From CAWCUZ01 sp963798795 (GTDB lineage Bacteria > Acidobacteriota > Vicinamibacteria > Vicinamibacterales > SCN-69-37), in NCBI GenBank assembly GCA_963798795.1, contig CAWCUZ010000008.1, positions 1 to 23,959 on the forward strand: a stretch of 23,959 bases of DNA, written 5' to 3'. Shown here piece after piece: positions 1 through 12,052 of this stretch (position 1 is the stretch's first letter; the number at the start of each line of letters is the position of its first letter). Position numbers and translations under genes: made by a program. Below the pieces are notes generated by a model. The model was not told the origin of the DNA, did not search any database, and was given only the letters and a program-made list of their open reading frames with translations.

Positions 1-211
1 GCGAGCCCTGTGGCACGGAACTGGCTGTGCGACCAGGCGGCGAGGAGTGCCTCCCACGCTCCTGAGGGTGATCATTTCAGCCAGGAAGGTGTCGTTCCAC
101 GGCGGTTGGCATGAAGGGCATTGACTCGAACGAAGCGGGGCGCGGCCTAGGATCCCCTGCGCAACCGTTGGCAGATGCCGCGGAGGCGCAACCTGGCTGC
201 GCCAGGCCGGT
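1..211. other. leader stretch with no supported gene
   Basis: I see no coding sequence that resembles a known protein on either strand before the first gene. A TTGACT at 121-126 and TAGGAT at 148-153 look a little like -35 and -10 boxes, but their 21-base spacing is too long for a standard sigma-70 promoter. The operon promoter may be here or upstream of the window. Confidence 0.4.
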
Positions 212-1545
212 GTGAACGGGCCGGGGCGTTCCCAACTGTCGGACTCGGCCATGCTCGAGGGGATCCAGCGCGGCGCATTCGGCTATTTCCTGAACGAGTC
301 CAATCGAGCCAACGGATTGGTGGTGGACAAGACGTGCGCGGACTGGCCGGCGAGCATCGCGGCGGTGGGGTTGGCTCTCACGGCCTATCCGGTCGGAGTG
401 GAGCGGGGCTTCCTCGCACGCGCCGAGGCCGCCGAGCGGACGCTCACCACGCTGCGCTTCTTTTGGCGGAGCAAGCAGGGACCCGAGCCCGACGCTACCG
501 GCTACAAGGGTTCTACTACCACTTCCTCGACATGCGGACCGGTGCTCGCGCCTGGCGGTGCGAGTTATCCACCGTTGACTCCGCTCTCTTTCTGGGCGGC
601 ATGCTGACGGCCGCGGCGTACTTCGACGGAGACGCACCGGAGGAGCGCGAGATCCGCGACCTTGCCGGGCGGTTGTACGCGCGCGTCGATTGGCGATGGG
701 CGCAGAACGGCGGCGCCACGGTGACCCACGGCTGGAGGCCGGAGGAGGGATTCCTTCGTACCGCTGGCAAGGGTACGAAGAGGCGCTGCTGCTGTACGTG
801 CTCGGGCTCGGGTCGCCGACGCACCCGCTCTCCGCGGAGAGCTATCAGGCGTGGATGTCGACGTACCAGTGGATGACCGTCTACGAGACCCCGTATCTCT
901 ACGCGGGACCACTCTTCACCCACCAACTCTCCCACCTGTGGATCGACTTTCGCGGCATCCAGGACGCGCTTCATGCGCGGGCGCGGGATCGACTACTTCG
1001 AGAACAGCCGGCGCGCCACCCTGGTGCAGCAGCAGTACGCCATCCGCAATCCCCTCGGCTACGCGCATTACGGGGAGCTCTGCTGGGGGATCACCGCGAG
1101 CGACGGTCCGGGCGAGATCACTCGCGCGGTGAATGGTGTCGAGCGGCGGTTCTTCGACTACCTCGCGCGGGGGGTGCCCTACGGCCCCGACGACGGAACC
1201 ATCGCTCCGTGGGCAGTCGTCGCATCGCTGCCGTTCGCGCCGGAGATCGTCCTGCCGACGCTCGAGTACTTCAACGGACTGCACCTCTGGGACCCCCATC
1301 CGTACGGCTTCAAGGCGACGTTCAATCCAACCTTTCCTGTGGCCGACGGTTCCCCGCTCGGATGGGTCTCGCCCTGGCACTTCGGGATCAACCAGGGACC
1401 GATCGTCGTGATGATCGAAAACTACCGGTCGGGATTGGTGTGGCGACTGACACGCAACTGCCCACCTATCGTCGCCGGGCTGCGGGCCGCCGGATTCGAC
1501 GGCGCCTGGCTGTCTCCCACGGTTCCAGAGGGAGTTTCCAAGTGA
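212..1545 (+). CDS. glucoamylase-like glycoside hydrolase (PF10091/COG5368 type), frameshifted in the read
   Basis: The protein is about 440 residues, the usual size of the stand-alone glycoamylase-like family (COG5368), which adopts an alpha/alpha-barrel and acts on glucans; the exact substrate is not predictable. Recognisable blocks in order are GAFGYFLNESN, ASIAAVGLAL, GFYYHFLDM, CELSTVDSALFLGG, TVTHGWRPE, YRWQGYEEALLLYVLGLG, ETPYLYAGPLFTHQLSH, WIDFRGIQDA, YFENSRRATLVQQQYA, CWGITASDGPG, PYGPDDGTIAPWA and GWVSPWHFGINQGPIV. Three frame breaks occur, near 508-510 (one base short), near 760 (one base short) and at 966-969 (GCG plus an extra C). The blocks on both sides are fully conserved, so I read one intact gene. 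The start is uncertain: GTG at 212 has no clear ribosome site, and ATG at 251 is also possible. No signal peptide is evident. The stop overlaps the GTG of the next gene. Confidence 0.85.
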
Positions 1546-2303
1546 CTTCGCAAGCCTGCGCCGCGGGAGCCGTGTCCGACCCGATGCGCCCGCACAACCG
1601 ATCCTTCTCTTCACCGCACGGCGCAACGCCGCGGACCCAGTTGCTCTCCAATGGGCGCTACACCATGATGCTCACCGCTGCGGGTTCGGGGTACAGCCGC
1701 TGGCAGGACCTGGCCATCACGCGGTGGCGTGAAGACGCGACCCGGGACAACACAGGTTCGTACATTCTCCTGCGTGACGTCGCGAGCGGCAAACGCAGGT
1801 CGGCGGGCTTCCAGCCGAGCCTGGAACCGCTGGTGAGCTACGAGGTCTCCTTCGCCGAGCACGTCGCGGAGTTCATCAGCCGCGACGGGACGATTGCGAC
1901 CCGGTTCGAGGTGATCGTGTCGTCGGAGGACCATGCGATCGGCGAACTGGAGTGGGAAACTGATCGCGGGCAGCTCCTCGGGCGCGGGCGCACCGTGCGC
2001 GACCCCCGTGCGGAGGCGGATGCCGAGGGTCTCTCCAATAGGGTGGGCTCGGTGCTCGACCCGATCGTCAGTCTCCGGCGCCGGGTCCGTGTCCGGCCGG
2101 GCCAGACCGTTCGCCTCGTATTCTCCGCCATGGTGGCATCTTCACGCAGCGCGGTCCTCGACCTCGCGAACACGTACAACGACGTCGCGACTTTCGAGCG
2201 AGACGCAGCGCTTGCCTGCACGCAAACAGAGCGGCAGCTGCGCCACCTCGGCATCGCCTCCGCCGACATACTCGCGCGCCACACGGAGGATCGACTCCCA
2301 TGA
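1542..2303 (+). CDS. stand-alone GH94 N-terminal beta-sandwich-like protein (cyclic beta-glucan synthase fragment family)
   Basis: This is a 253-residue protein in one unbroken frame. Its sequence matches the beta-sandwich that opens the GH94/GT36 module of NdvB-type cyclic beta-1,2-glucan synthases. Blocks are QLLSNGRYTMMLTAAGSGYS, WQDLAITRWREDATRDNTGS, YILLRDVASGKR, DGTIATRFEVIVSSEDHA, LEWETDRGQLLGRGR, LSNRVGSVLDPIVSLRRRVR and QLRHLGI. From memory of the family, about 70-80 residues are missing between the SSEDHA and WETDR blocks, and the catalytic barrel is absent altogether. The GTG start at 1542 overlaps the previous stop (GTGA) and the stop overlaps the next ATG (ATGA), which argues for a real coupled gene over a decaying remnant. 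A glucan-binding or helper role for the upstream hydrolase is inference only. Giant NdvB proteins carry a PF10091 domain directly before this module, so the pair may be a split version. Confidence 0.7.
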   Translation: MTSQACAAGAVSDPMRPHNRSFSSPHGATPRTQLLSNGRYTMMLTAAGSGYSRWQDLAITRWREDATRDNTGSYILLRDVASGKRRSAGFQPSLEPLVSYEVSFAEHVAEFISRDGTIATRFEVIVSSEDHAIGELEWETDRGQLLGRGRTVRDPRAEADAEGLSNRVGSVLDPIVSLRRRVRVRPGQTVRLVFSAMVASSRSAVLDLANTYNDVATFERDAALACTQTERQLRHLGIASADILARHTEDRLP

Positions 2304-3216
2304 ACCTTGGCTATCGCAAGCCGCTGTATCTGCTGCCGTTCGACCATCGCCACTCCTACCTCACTGGCATGTTCGACTTCACGCCTCCGCTGACGGCGGA
2401 CCAGCGCGACGTCGTGGCCGACAGCAAGCAGGTGATCTACGAGGGATTTCGGCGGGCGCTGGGCGGCGACCTGCCGGCATCCCGGGCCGGAATCCTCGTC
2501 GACGAGGAGTTCGGCGCCGACATCCTCCGCGACGCCGAGACGCGCGGGTACATCACCGCGCTCTCGACCGAGAAGAGCGGATCGGACGAGTTCGAGTTCG
2601 AGTACGGCTCGGCGTTTGCACGAGCACATCGTCGCCTTCGACCCGACGCTTCGTGAAGGTGCTGGTGCAGCTACAACCCGGAGGACGATGCGGCCCTCAA
2701 CCAGCGTCAGACGGTCCGGCTCAAACAACTGTCCGAGTACTGCCGGTCCGCGTTCCGGCGGTTCATGTTCGAGCTGCTGGTGCCGGCGACCAAGGCACAG
2801 ATGGACCGGTCCACGGGGAGCGAGGCGACGTACGATCTGCAGGTCGCGCCCGGAGCTGATGCTCCGGGCCATCCAGCGCGCTGCAGGAAGCCGGCGTCGA
2901 ACCCGACGTCTGGAAGGTCGAGGGACTGGATCGTCGGGAAGACTGCGCAGCGCATCGTCGCCGTCGCGCGGCGCGGCGGACGGAGTGGCGTCGGCTGCAT
3001 CGTCCTGGGGCACGGAGCCGACGAGCAGAAGGTGGTGCACTGGCTGAAGGTCGCCGCGTCGGTTCCGGGCTTCATCGGCTTCGCGGTCGGTCGGACCACC
3101 TTCTGGGATGCGGTGGCCGACTACGTCGGAAAGCGGGCGACGCGGGCGGAGGCGGTGTCCCGCATCGCCGACCGCTACCGCGAATGGTCCGCGATCTTTT
3201 CGCGCGGGCAGGCACC

Positions 3217-3220
<4 letters not shown>
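2300..3220 (+). CDS. DUF2090 domain protein (IolC C-terminal/aldolase-like)
   Basis: About 305 residues cover a complete DUF2090 (PF09863) domain, the domain found fused to the C-terminus of some IolC kinases and related to class I-type sugar-phosphate aldolases. Blocks are KPLYLLPFDHRHSY, KQVIYEGFRRAL, AGILVDEEFGADILRDA, STEKSGSDEFEFEYG, RRFMFELLVPATKAQ, VVHWLKVAASVPGFIGFAVG and RTTFWDAVADY. The frame is broken at 2618-2621 (GCA plus C), 2646-2649 (ACG plus C), 2668-2671, 2849-2852 (CCC plus G) and near 2880. Allowing for each extra base restores a continuous protein of normal length. Start and stop both overlap the neighbours as ATGA. The reaction is not known for stand-alone members; its place between glucan enzymes and phosphoglucomutase suggests a sugar-phosphate substrate. 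Confidence 0.8.
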
Positions 3221-4885
<1,665 letters not shown>

Positions 4886-4913
4886 CGAGTGCCCGTCGGC
4901 TGAACCGGCATGC

Positions 4914-4920
4914 AAGGAGG
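4914..4920 (+). promoter_or_regulatory. ribosome binding site of gnd
   Basis: AAGGAGG lies six bases before the ATG at 4927. It is one of the strongest sites in the operon and fixes the gnd start, where the usual stop/start overlap is absent. Confidence 0.8.
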
Positions 4921-4926
4921 ATAGCG

Positions 4927-5949
<1,023 letters not shown>

Positions 5950-5950
5950 G

Positions 5951-7369
5951 ATGGCGAACGCTCCCGCCGTGCCGGCGCCGTCCGATGCGCTGGTGCTCTT
6001 CGGCGTGACGGGCGACCTCGCCCACAAGATGATCTTCCCGGCGCTCTACGCGATGGTGAAGCGGGGCGCCCTGAACGTTCCGGTGATCGGCGTCGCCTAC
6101 TCGGGGTGGAGCCTGGCACGGCTGCGCAAGCACGCCGAGGACGGTATCCGCAAGGCGGGCCGGATCGACGACGCGCGCGCGCTGCGCCGCCTGCTCTCGC
6201 TGCTGCAGTACGTGGATGGCGACTACAACGCTCCGGAGACCTTCACGGCGCTCAAGCAGGCGCTGGGCAAGGCCCGGCGCCCGGCGCACTACCTCGCCAT
6301 TCCGCCGTCGCTGTTCGCGACGGTCATCAAGGGGCTCGGCGCCGCGGGCCTGGCGGAGCACGCGCGCGTCATCGTCGAGAAGCCCTTCGGCCGCGACCTG
6401 GCTTCCGCCCGCAAGCTCAACCGCGTCGCGCGGTCGGTGTTCCCGGAGGACTCGATCTTCCGCATCGATCACTTCCTCGGCAAGGAAGCGATCATGAACA
6501 TCCTCTACTTCCGCTTCGCCAACTCGTTCCTCGAGCCGATCTGGAACCGCAACTACGTGGCCAGCGTCCAGGTGACTCTGGCCGAGGATTTCGGCGTCAA
6601 CGGGCGCGGCGCGTTCTACGAGTCGGCCGGCTGCCTGCGCGACGTGATCCAGAACCACCTCTTCCAGATCGTCGCCCTCCTGGCCATGGAGCCCCCGGCC
6701 TACCGCGGCTTCGAGGCCGTGCAGAGCGAGAAGGCGGCAGTCTTCCAGGCCATGCGGCCGCTGAGGGTCGGCCGACGTGGTCCGCGGCCAGTACGCCGGC
6801 TACCGCAGGGAACCGGACGTGAAGCGGGACTCCGACGTCGAGACGTTCTGCGCCGTGCGGCTCTTCATCGACTCGTGGCGCTGGGAGGGCGTGCCGTGGT
6901 ACCTGCGCTCGGGCAAGCTGCTGCCCGAGACGGTCGCCGAGGTGCTCGTCCAGCTGAAGCCGACCTCCGCAGCGGCTGTTCGCCGACTCGGCGCCGACAG
7001 GCCGGCCCCGCCAACTACCTGCGCTTCCGGCTCTCGCCCAACTCCGCCGTCGCCCTCGCCGCCCGCGTCAAGCGCTTCGGCAAGGAATTCATCGGCGACC
7101 AGCGGGAGCTTTCACTCGTCGACCATCAGCTGGGGCAGGAGTCGCCGTACGAGCGGCTCCTGACCGACGCCATGGCCGGCGACGGAGCGCTCTTCACGCG
7201 GGAGGACGCGGTCGAGGCCGCGTGGGCGGTGGTCGATCGAGTCCTGAAGACCCACCGCCCCGTCCGCCGCTACAAGCCGGGGAGCTGGGGGCCCAGGGAG
7301 GCGGACGCACTCATCTCGAGGGATGGCGGCTGGCACAATCCGACGCTCGACGCGGATGCCACGGCATGA
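5951..7369 (+). CDS. zwf: glucose-6-phosphate 1-dehydrogenase
   Basis: This enzyme oxidises glucose-6-phosphate to 6-phosphogluconolactone, the first oxidative pentose-phosphate step (EC 1.1.1.49). About 470 residues match the family. The N-terminal cofactor motif is LVLFGVTGDLAHKMIFPAL. RVIVEKPFGRDLASA and the catalytic signature RIDHFLGKEAIMN (His and Lys of RIDHxLGKE) follow, then FESAGCLRDVIQNHLFQ-like and PWYLRSGKLL blocks. The C-terminus has TREDAVEAAWAVVDRVL and YKPGSWGP. A GGAGG at 5938-5942 sits eight bases before the ATG. Frame breaks fall near 6768-6771 (GTC plus G), 6960-6963 (CCG plus A) and 7010. The stop overlaps the next ATG. No 6-phosphogluconolactonase gene accompanies it in the window. 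Confidence 0.93.
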   Translation: MANAPAVPAPSDALVLFGVTGDLAHKMIFPALYAMVKRGALNVPVIGVAYSGWSLARLRKHAEDGIRKAGRIDDARALRRLLSLLQYVDGDYNAPETFTALKQALGKARRPAHYLAIPPSLFATVIKGLGAAGLAEHARVIVEKPFGRDLASARKLNRVARSVFPEDSIFRIDHFLGKEAIMNILYFRFANSFLEPIWNRNYVASVQVTLAEDFGVNGRGAFYESAGCLRDVIQNHLFQIVALLAMEPPAYRGFEAVQSEKAAVFQAMRPLRVGRRGPRPVRRLPQGTGREAGLRRRDVLRRAALHRLVALGGRAVVPALGQAAARDGRRGARPAEADLRSGCSPTRRRQAGPANYLRFRLSPNSAVALAARVKRFGKEFIGDQRELSLVDHQLGQESPYERLLTDAMAGDGALFTREDAVEAAWAVVDRVLKTHRPVRRYKPGSWGPREADALISRDGGWHNPTLDADATA

Positions 7370-8020
7370 AGCACGCCGCTTCAACCACCTGCCTGTTCGT
7401 GGACATCGGCGGTGTGCTGCTCACCAACGGATGGGATCACCTCGCCCGCAGACGTGCGGCGAAGCACTTCGGGCTCAAGTGGGCGACGATGTGAGCGACC
7501 GGCATCACATGGCCTTCGAGGCGCACGAGGAGGGAAGGCTCACGCTGGAGGCAGTACCTGCACTCTGGTGGTCTTCCACGAGAGACGATCGTTCACCCGG
7601 GCTGACTATCGCCGCTTCATGTTTGCGCAGTCCCGGGCCTTGTCCCGACATGCTCGCGCTGGTCCGCCGGCTCAAGGCGCGCTACGGCCTGAAGGTCGTC
7701 GTCGTCAGCAACGAAGGGCGCGAGCTGAACGCCTACCGGATACGGAACGTTCAAGCTGGCCGGGTTCGTGGACGTATTCGTTTCCTCCTGCTTCGTCCAC
7801 GTCCGCAAGCCGGACGACCGCATCTTCGAGCTTGCGCTGGACGTCGCCCAGGTCGCCTGCCCGGCAGGTCGTCTACATCGAGAACACCCCGATGTTCGCT
7901 GAGGTCGGGGAGAGGGTCGGGATTCGCAGCATCCTGCACACGGACTTCCGGTCGACGCGCGCCAAGCTGGCCGCGTTCGGACTGCGGGATCAGGAACGTG
8001 TCGGTCATGACGCCCGCTGA
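7366..8020 (+). CDS. HAD-superfamily hydrolase
   Basis: About 210 residues of a HAD-IA type phosphatase. Motif I is CLFVDIGGVLLTNGWD with nucleophile Asp13; the usual second Asp of DxD is Gly15, as in YihX-type proteins. Motif II Ser is in VVVVSNEGRELN, motif III Lys in VHVRKPDDRIFELAL, and motif IV is VVYIENTPMFAEVG with Glu-Asn in place of two acids. Frame breaks near 7484 (third base of an Ala codon missing), 7550, 7561-7564 (CAC plus T), 7638, 7745 and 7855 are mostly synonymous doublets, so I read an intact gene. As written, its matching frame stops at 8018-8020. Given the overlap habit of this operon, the true stop may be the TGA at 8008-8010 (ATGA with ackA). Sugar-phosphate phosphatase activity is plausible because E. 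coli YihX acts on glucose-1-phosphate, but this is inference. Confidence 0.75.
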
Positions 8021-9215
8021 CCCGCAGGTCCTGACGATCAACGGCGGTTCGTCCAGCATCCGTTTCGCGCTGTTCCGTGTCGGCGCAACGTTGGAGCGCG
8101 GTCTTCATGGGATCATCGACCGCATCGGCCTGAGCGGAACGACGCTGACGTCTCATGGCCCGGCCTCGCATCCGCACGACAGCCGCAGCCTCCCCGCCGG
8201 CGATCACAAGTCGGCGACGCAGTTCCTGATGGATTGGCTCGAGGAGCAGGAGTGCTTCGCTTCGGTGCGGGCGGTGGGACACCGTGTGGTCCACGGCATG
8301 AGGCATACGGCGCCGGAGCTGGTCACGCCGGACTTGTTGGATGAACTGCGTCGCATCATCCCGTACGACCCGGACCATCTGCCACGCGAGATTGAACTGA
8401 TCGCCGCGTTCCGCCAGCGCCACCCGCAGCTCCCGCAGCTGGCCTGCTTCGACACGGCGTTCCACCAGCGACATGCCCCGCGTCGCCACGCTGCTTCCCA
8501 TTCCGCGGCGCTACGAGGCGAAGGGGCGTTCGCCGCTACGGGTTCCACGGCCTGTCCTACGCCTATCTGATGGAAGAGCTCGCGCGCCTGGGCGACCCGG
8601 CGGCGACGCTCGGCCGCGTGGTCCTGGCGCACCTCGGAAGCGGCGCGAGCATGGCTGCCGTGCGCGATGGCCAGAGCGTCGACACGAGCATGGGCTTCAC
8701 TCCGACGGGGGGACTGGTGATGAGCACGCCGTTCCGGCGATCTGGATCCCGGCGTGGCGCCGTACCTGGCGCGCACCGAGCAACTGGCCACTGAGAAGTT
8801 CTACGCCATGGCCAACCACGAGTCAGGGATGCTCGGCGTCTCGGAGATCAGTGGCGACGTGCGCGACCTGCTTGCGCGGGAAGCCGCCGATGTCCGGGCG
8901 GCGGAGGCCGTGGCACTGTTCTGCTATCAGGCGAAGAAATGCGTCGGCTCATTCGCCGCCACGCTCGGGGGATTGGATGCGCTCGTCTTCGCCGGTGGCA
9001 TCGGCGAGAACGCGCCACTCATCCGCGAGCGGATCTGCGACGGACTGGGCTTCCTGGGAATCGCACTCGATCCGACTCGGAATGCGCAGAATGCGCCGCT
9101 GATCTCGCGGGACGGCGAGCGCGTCAGGGTGCGGGTCGTCCCCACCAATGAAGAGCTCATGATCGCGCGGTCCGTTTGCCGCGCACTCGATCTCAATGCC
9201 AGGAGGAAGGCCTAA
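8007..9215 (+). CDS. ackA: acetate kinase
   Basis: This enzyme converts acetyl-phosphate plus ADP to acetate plus ATP (EC 2.7.2.1), the natural partner of the phosphoketolase encoded next. About 400 residues match the family. The N-terminal motif is LTINGGSSSIRFALF (Gly replaces the common Cys in NCGSSS). It is followed by VGHRVVHGM, LACFDTAFH, RYGFHGLSY (after correction near 8529), VVLAHLGSGASMAAVRDG, SMGFTPTGGLVMST, DLDPGVAPYL, FAGGIGENAPLIRERIC and VVPTNEELMIAR. Frame breaks near 8469, 8529-8532 (GGG plus C) and 8735 leave all catalytic blocks intact. The start ATG at 8007 is in frame with the INGGSSS block. Confidence 0.92.
9201..9206 (+). promoter_or_regulatory. ribosome binding site of phosphoketolase
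   Basis: AGGAGG inside the last codons of ackA, 12 bases before the ATG at 9219. Together with the three-base gap between the two genes it supports ATG 9219 as the start. Confidence 0.65.
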
Positions 9216-9218
9216 CCC

Positions 9219-11594
9219 ATGAGCACCCGCACACTCGCTCCGGAACTGCTCCACAAGATGGACGCGTACTGGCGTGCTGCGAACTACCTGTCGGTGGGCC
9301 AGATCTACCTCTACGACAATCCCCTGCTCAAGCGGCCGCTTGGCGCTCGCGGACGTGAAGCACATGATCCTGGGACACTGGGGCACGACACCCGGGCAGA
9401 ACTTCATCTACGTGCACCTGAACCGGGTCATCAAGAAGTACGACCTCGACATGATCTATGTCTCCGGCCCAGGCCACGGCGGCCCGGCTGTCGTGGGCAA
9501 CACGTATCTCGAGGGCACCTACAGCGAGATCTATCCCGACATCAGCCAGGACGAGGCCGGGCTGCAAAAGCTGTTTCTCCAGTTCTCGTTTCCGGGAGGC
9601 ATTCCCAGCCACGCCTCGCCGGAGTGCCCGGGCTCGATCCACGAGGGCGGCGAGCTGGGCTATTCGCTCAGCCATTCGTTCGGGGCCGTCTTCGACAATC
9701 CCGACCTGATCGTCGCCTGCGTGATCGGCGATGGGGAGGCGGAAACCGGACCCCTGGCCACGGCGTGGCATTCCAACAAATTCCTCGATCCGGCGACCGA
9801 CGGCGCGGTGCTGCCCATCCTTCACCTCAACGGCTACAAGATCTCCAACCCGACCGTCCTGGCGCGCATCGAGCACGAGGAATTGGAGCAGTTGCTCCGT
9901 GGCTACGGGTGGACGCCCCACTTCGTCGAGGGTCACGAGCCCGGGCTGATGCACGAGGCCATGGCCGCGACGCTCGATGTGGCGGTGGAGCAGATCAAAC
10001 ACATCCAGCAGGACGCGCGCGTCCACGGCAATCTTGCGCGTCCGCGCTGGCCGATGATCGTCCTCAGTTCACCCAAGGGCTGGACGGGCCCGAAGGTGAT
10101 CGATGGCCGGCAGATCGAGGGCACGTTCCGGGCGCATCAGGTTCCGATCGCGGTATCGCCTACGGCTCCTCCCGAACACCTCAAGCTGCTGGAAGACTGG
10201 CTCAAGAGCTACCGGCCGGAGGAACTGTTCGACGAACAGGGCCGCCTGAAAGCGGAACTGGCCGAACTCGCACCCAGGGGCGAGCGACGCATGGGAGCGA
10301 ATCCCCACGCCAACGGCGGCATGCTGCTGCGCGACCTGCGGATGCCCGACTTCCGCGACTACGCGGCCGCGGTGCCCTCGCCGGGCGCGCGCGGCATCGG
10401 CGACACGCACGTGCTCGGCCCGTTCCTGCGTGATGTCGAGAAGCTCAACGCCGAGCAGCGCAACTTCCGCGTCTTCGGCCCCGACGAGACGCTGTCGAAC
10501 GGTCTCGAAGCGCTCTTCGGGGCGACGCAGCGCCAGTGGGATGCGGCCACGGTGCCGAACGACGAGTGGCTCGCGCCGACCGGGCGCGTGATGGAGATGC
10601 TCAGCGAGCACCAGTGCGAGGGCTGGCTCGAAGGCTACCTCCTCACCGGGCGGCATGGGCTCTTCAATTGCTACGAGGCGTTCATCCACATCGTCGATTC
10701 GATGTTCAACCAGCACGCCAAGTGGCTCAAGGTCACCGCTCAGCTGCCGTGGCGGCGGAAGATCGCCTCGCTGAACTACCTGCTGGCCTCGCATGTCTGG
10801 CGCCAGGATCACAACGGTTTCACCCACCAGGATCCCGGTTTCATCGACCACGTGGTGAACAAGAAGGCCGGGGTCGTGCGCGTCTACCTTCCGCCCGATG
10901 CCAACTGCCTGCTGTCGGTGATGGATCACTGCCTGCGCAGCCGCCACTACGTCAACGTCGTGATCGCGGGCAAGCACCCGGCGCCGCAGTGGCTGACGAT
11001 GGACGCCGCCGTCAAGCACTGCACCGAGGGCATCGGCATCTGGCAGTGGGCCAGCAACGACCAGGGCGTCGACACCCGACGTGGTCATGGCGTGCTGCGG
11101 CGATGTGCCCACACTGGAGACGCTCGCCGCCGTCTCCATCCTGCGCGAGCACCTGCCGGATCTGAGGATCCGGGTGGTCAACGTCGTCGACCTCATGAAG
11201 CTGCAGCCGCAAACCGAGCATCCGCACGGACTGAGCGACACGGACTTCGACGAGCTCTTCACCAAGAGACAAGCCGGTCATCTTCGCCTTCCACGCCTAC
11301 CCGTGGTTGATCCACCGGCTGACCTACCGCCGCACCAACCACGACAACATCCACGTCCGTGGCTACAAGGAGGAGGGCACCATCACCACGCCCTTCGACA
11401 TGACGGTGCTGAACGACCTGGACCGCTTCCATCTCGTCATGGACGCGATCGACCGCCTGCCGCAGACCGGCGACAAGGGCATCTACTTGAAGCAGCAGCT
11501 CAAGGACAAGCTGATCGAGCACAAGCAATACATCGACAAGAACGGCGAGGACCTGCCGGAGATCCGCAACTGGAAGTGGGGCACCCCGCGATGA
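9219..11594 (+). CDS. xfp: xylulose-5-phosphate/fructose-6-phosphate phosphoketolase
   Basis: This thiamine-diphosphate enzyme cleaves X5P (and often F6P) with phosphate to acetyl-phosphate plus GAP or E4P (EC 4.1.2.9/4.1.2.22). About 790 residues is the normal length. Blocks are YLSVGQIYLYDNPLL, GHWGTTPGQNFIYVHLNR, YVSGPGHGGPAVVGNTYLEG, GIPSHASPECPGSIHEGGEL, GYSLSHSFGAVFDNPDL, the ThDP motif GDGEAETGPLATAWHSNKF, LHLNGYKISNPT, FGPDETLSNGL, FNCYEAFIHIVDSM, FTHQDPGFIDHV, FAFHAYPWLIHRLTYRR and VRGYKEEGTITTPFDM. Frame breaks occur only at 9341-9344 (CTT plus G), near 11078 and at 11264-11267 (AAG plus A, both Lys codons). About 1.7 kb in between is unbroken. Its stop overlaps the ATG of the proton ATPase. 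Confidence 0.95.
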
Positions 11595-12020
11595 ACGCCA
11601 AGGCCAACCAGCCCGAGTCCACCGAATCCCGGCCGGGACCGAAGCCCCATGCGAAGAACGATGCCGCTCCCGACGCGAAGGGCGATCTGCAGACCCTGCC
11701 CCTGCCCGAAGTGGAGAAGCAACTGGGATCGTCGCCGGACGGCCTCAGTCAAGCCGAGGCCCAGAAGCGGCTGGCCCAGTATGGGCCCAACGAGATTGCA
11801 GAGCAGAAGACGAATCCGTTCCTGAAATTCCTCACTTACTTTTGGGGCCCCATCCCATGGATGATCGAAGCGGCGGTAATCCTTTCGGTCGTCGCGCGGC
11901 ATTGGCCGGACTTTGGCATCATCCTGCTGCTGCTCTTGGCCAACGCGGCGGTCGGATTCTGGGAAGAGCACCAGGCGGGCAACGCCATCGAGGCGCTCAA
12001 GGCCAGGCTGGCCGTCAAGT
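11591..12020 (+). pseudogene. plasma-membrane-type proton-efflux P-type ATPase, 5' fragment cut by IS
   Basis: The first 143 codons belong to a PMA-type (P3A) H+-exporting ATPase, normally about 800 residues or more. A charged, Pro/Lys-rich N-terminus is followed by the cation-ATPase N-terminal domain (GLSQAEAQKRLAQYGPNEIA). The first two membrane helices follow, around WGPIPWMIEAAVILSVVARH and FGIILLLLLANAAVGFWEEH, then the stalk AIEALKARLAVK. The match ends exactly after AVK at 12019, where the inverted repeat of the insertion element begins; the open frame runs on to 12058 only inside the element. No actuator, phosphorylation or nucleotide-binding domain is found on the other side of the element, so the rest of the gene has been lost or moved. 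The ATG overlaps the xfp stop, so it was part of the operon. Confidence 0.88.
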
Positions 12021-12052
12021 TGGACCGCTCCGGGTTCTCCGGAGAGCTCCTT
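12021..12052 (+). repeat. left terminal inverted repeat of the IS
   Basis: It begins TGGACCGCTCCGGG and pairs with the complement of 13320-13355, which begins TGAACCGCGCCGGG. About 80% of positions match over the first 24 bases, and a further GCTCC matches after one gap. It contains an internal palindrome, CTCCGG at 28-33 with CCGGAG at 39-44 of the 12000s. Confidence 0.8.

Noticed and set aside
121..153. TTGACT...TAGGAT promoter
   Set aside because: The spacing of 21 bases is too long for a standard sigma-70 promoter and no other support is visible.
1838..3040. 400-residue open frame on the - strand
   Set aside because: It mirrors the GH94-like and DUF2090 genes, is very Arg/Ala/Pro-rich and shows no family motifs. 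Long antisense frames are expected in high-GC coding DNA.
10069..11265. 398-residue open frame on the - strand
   Set aside because: It is opposite the well-conserved C-terminal half of phosphoketolase and has no motifs of its own.
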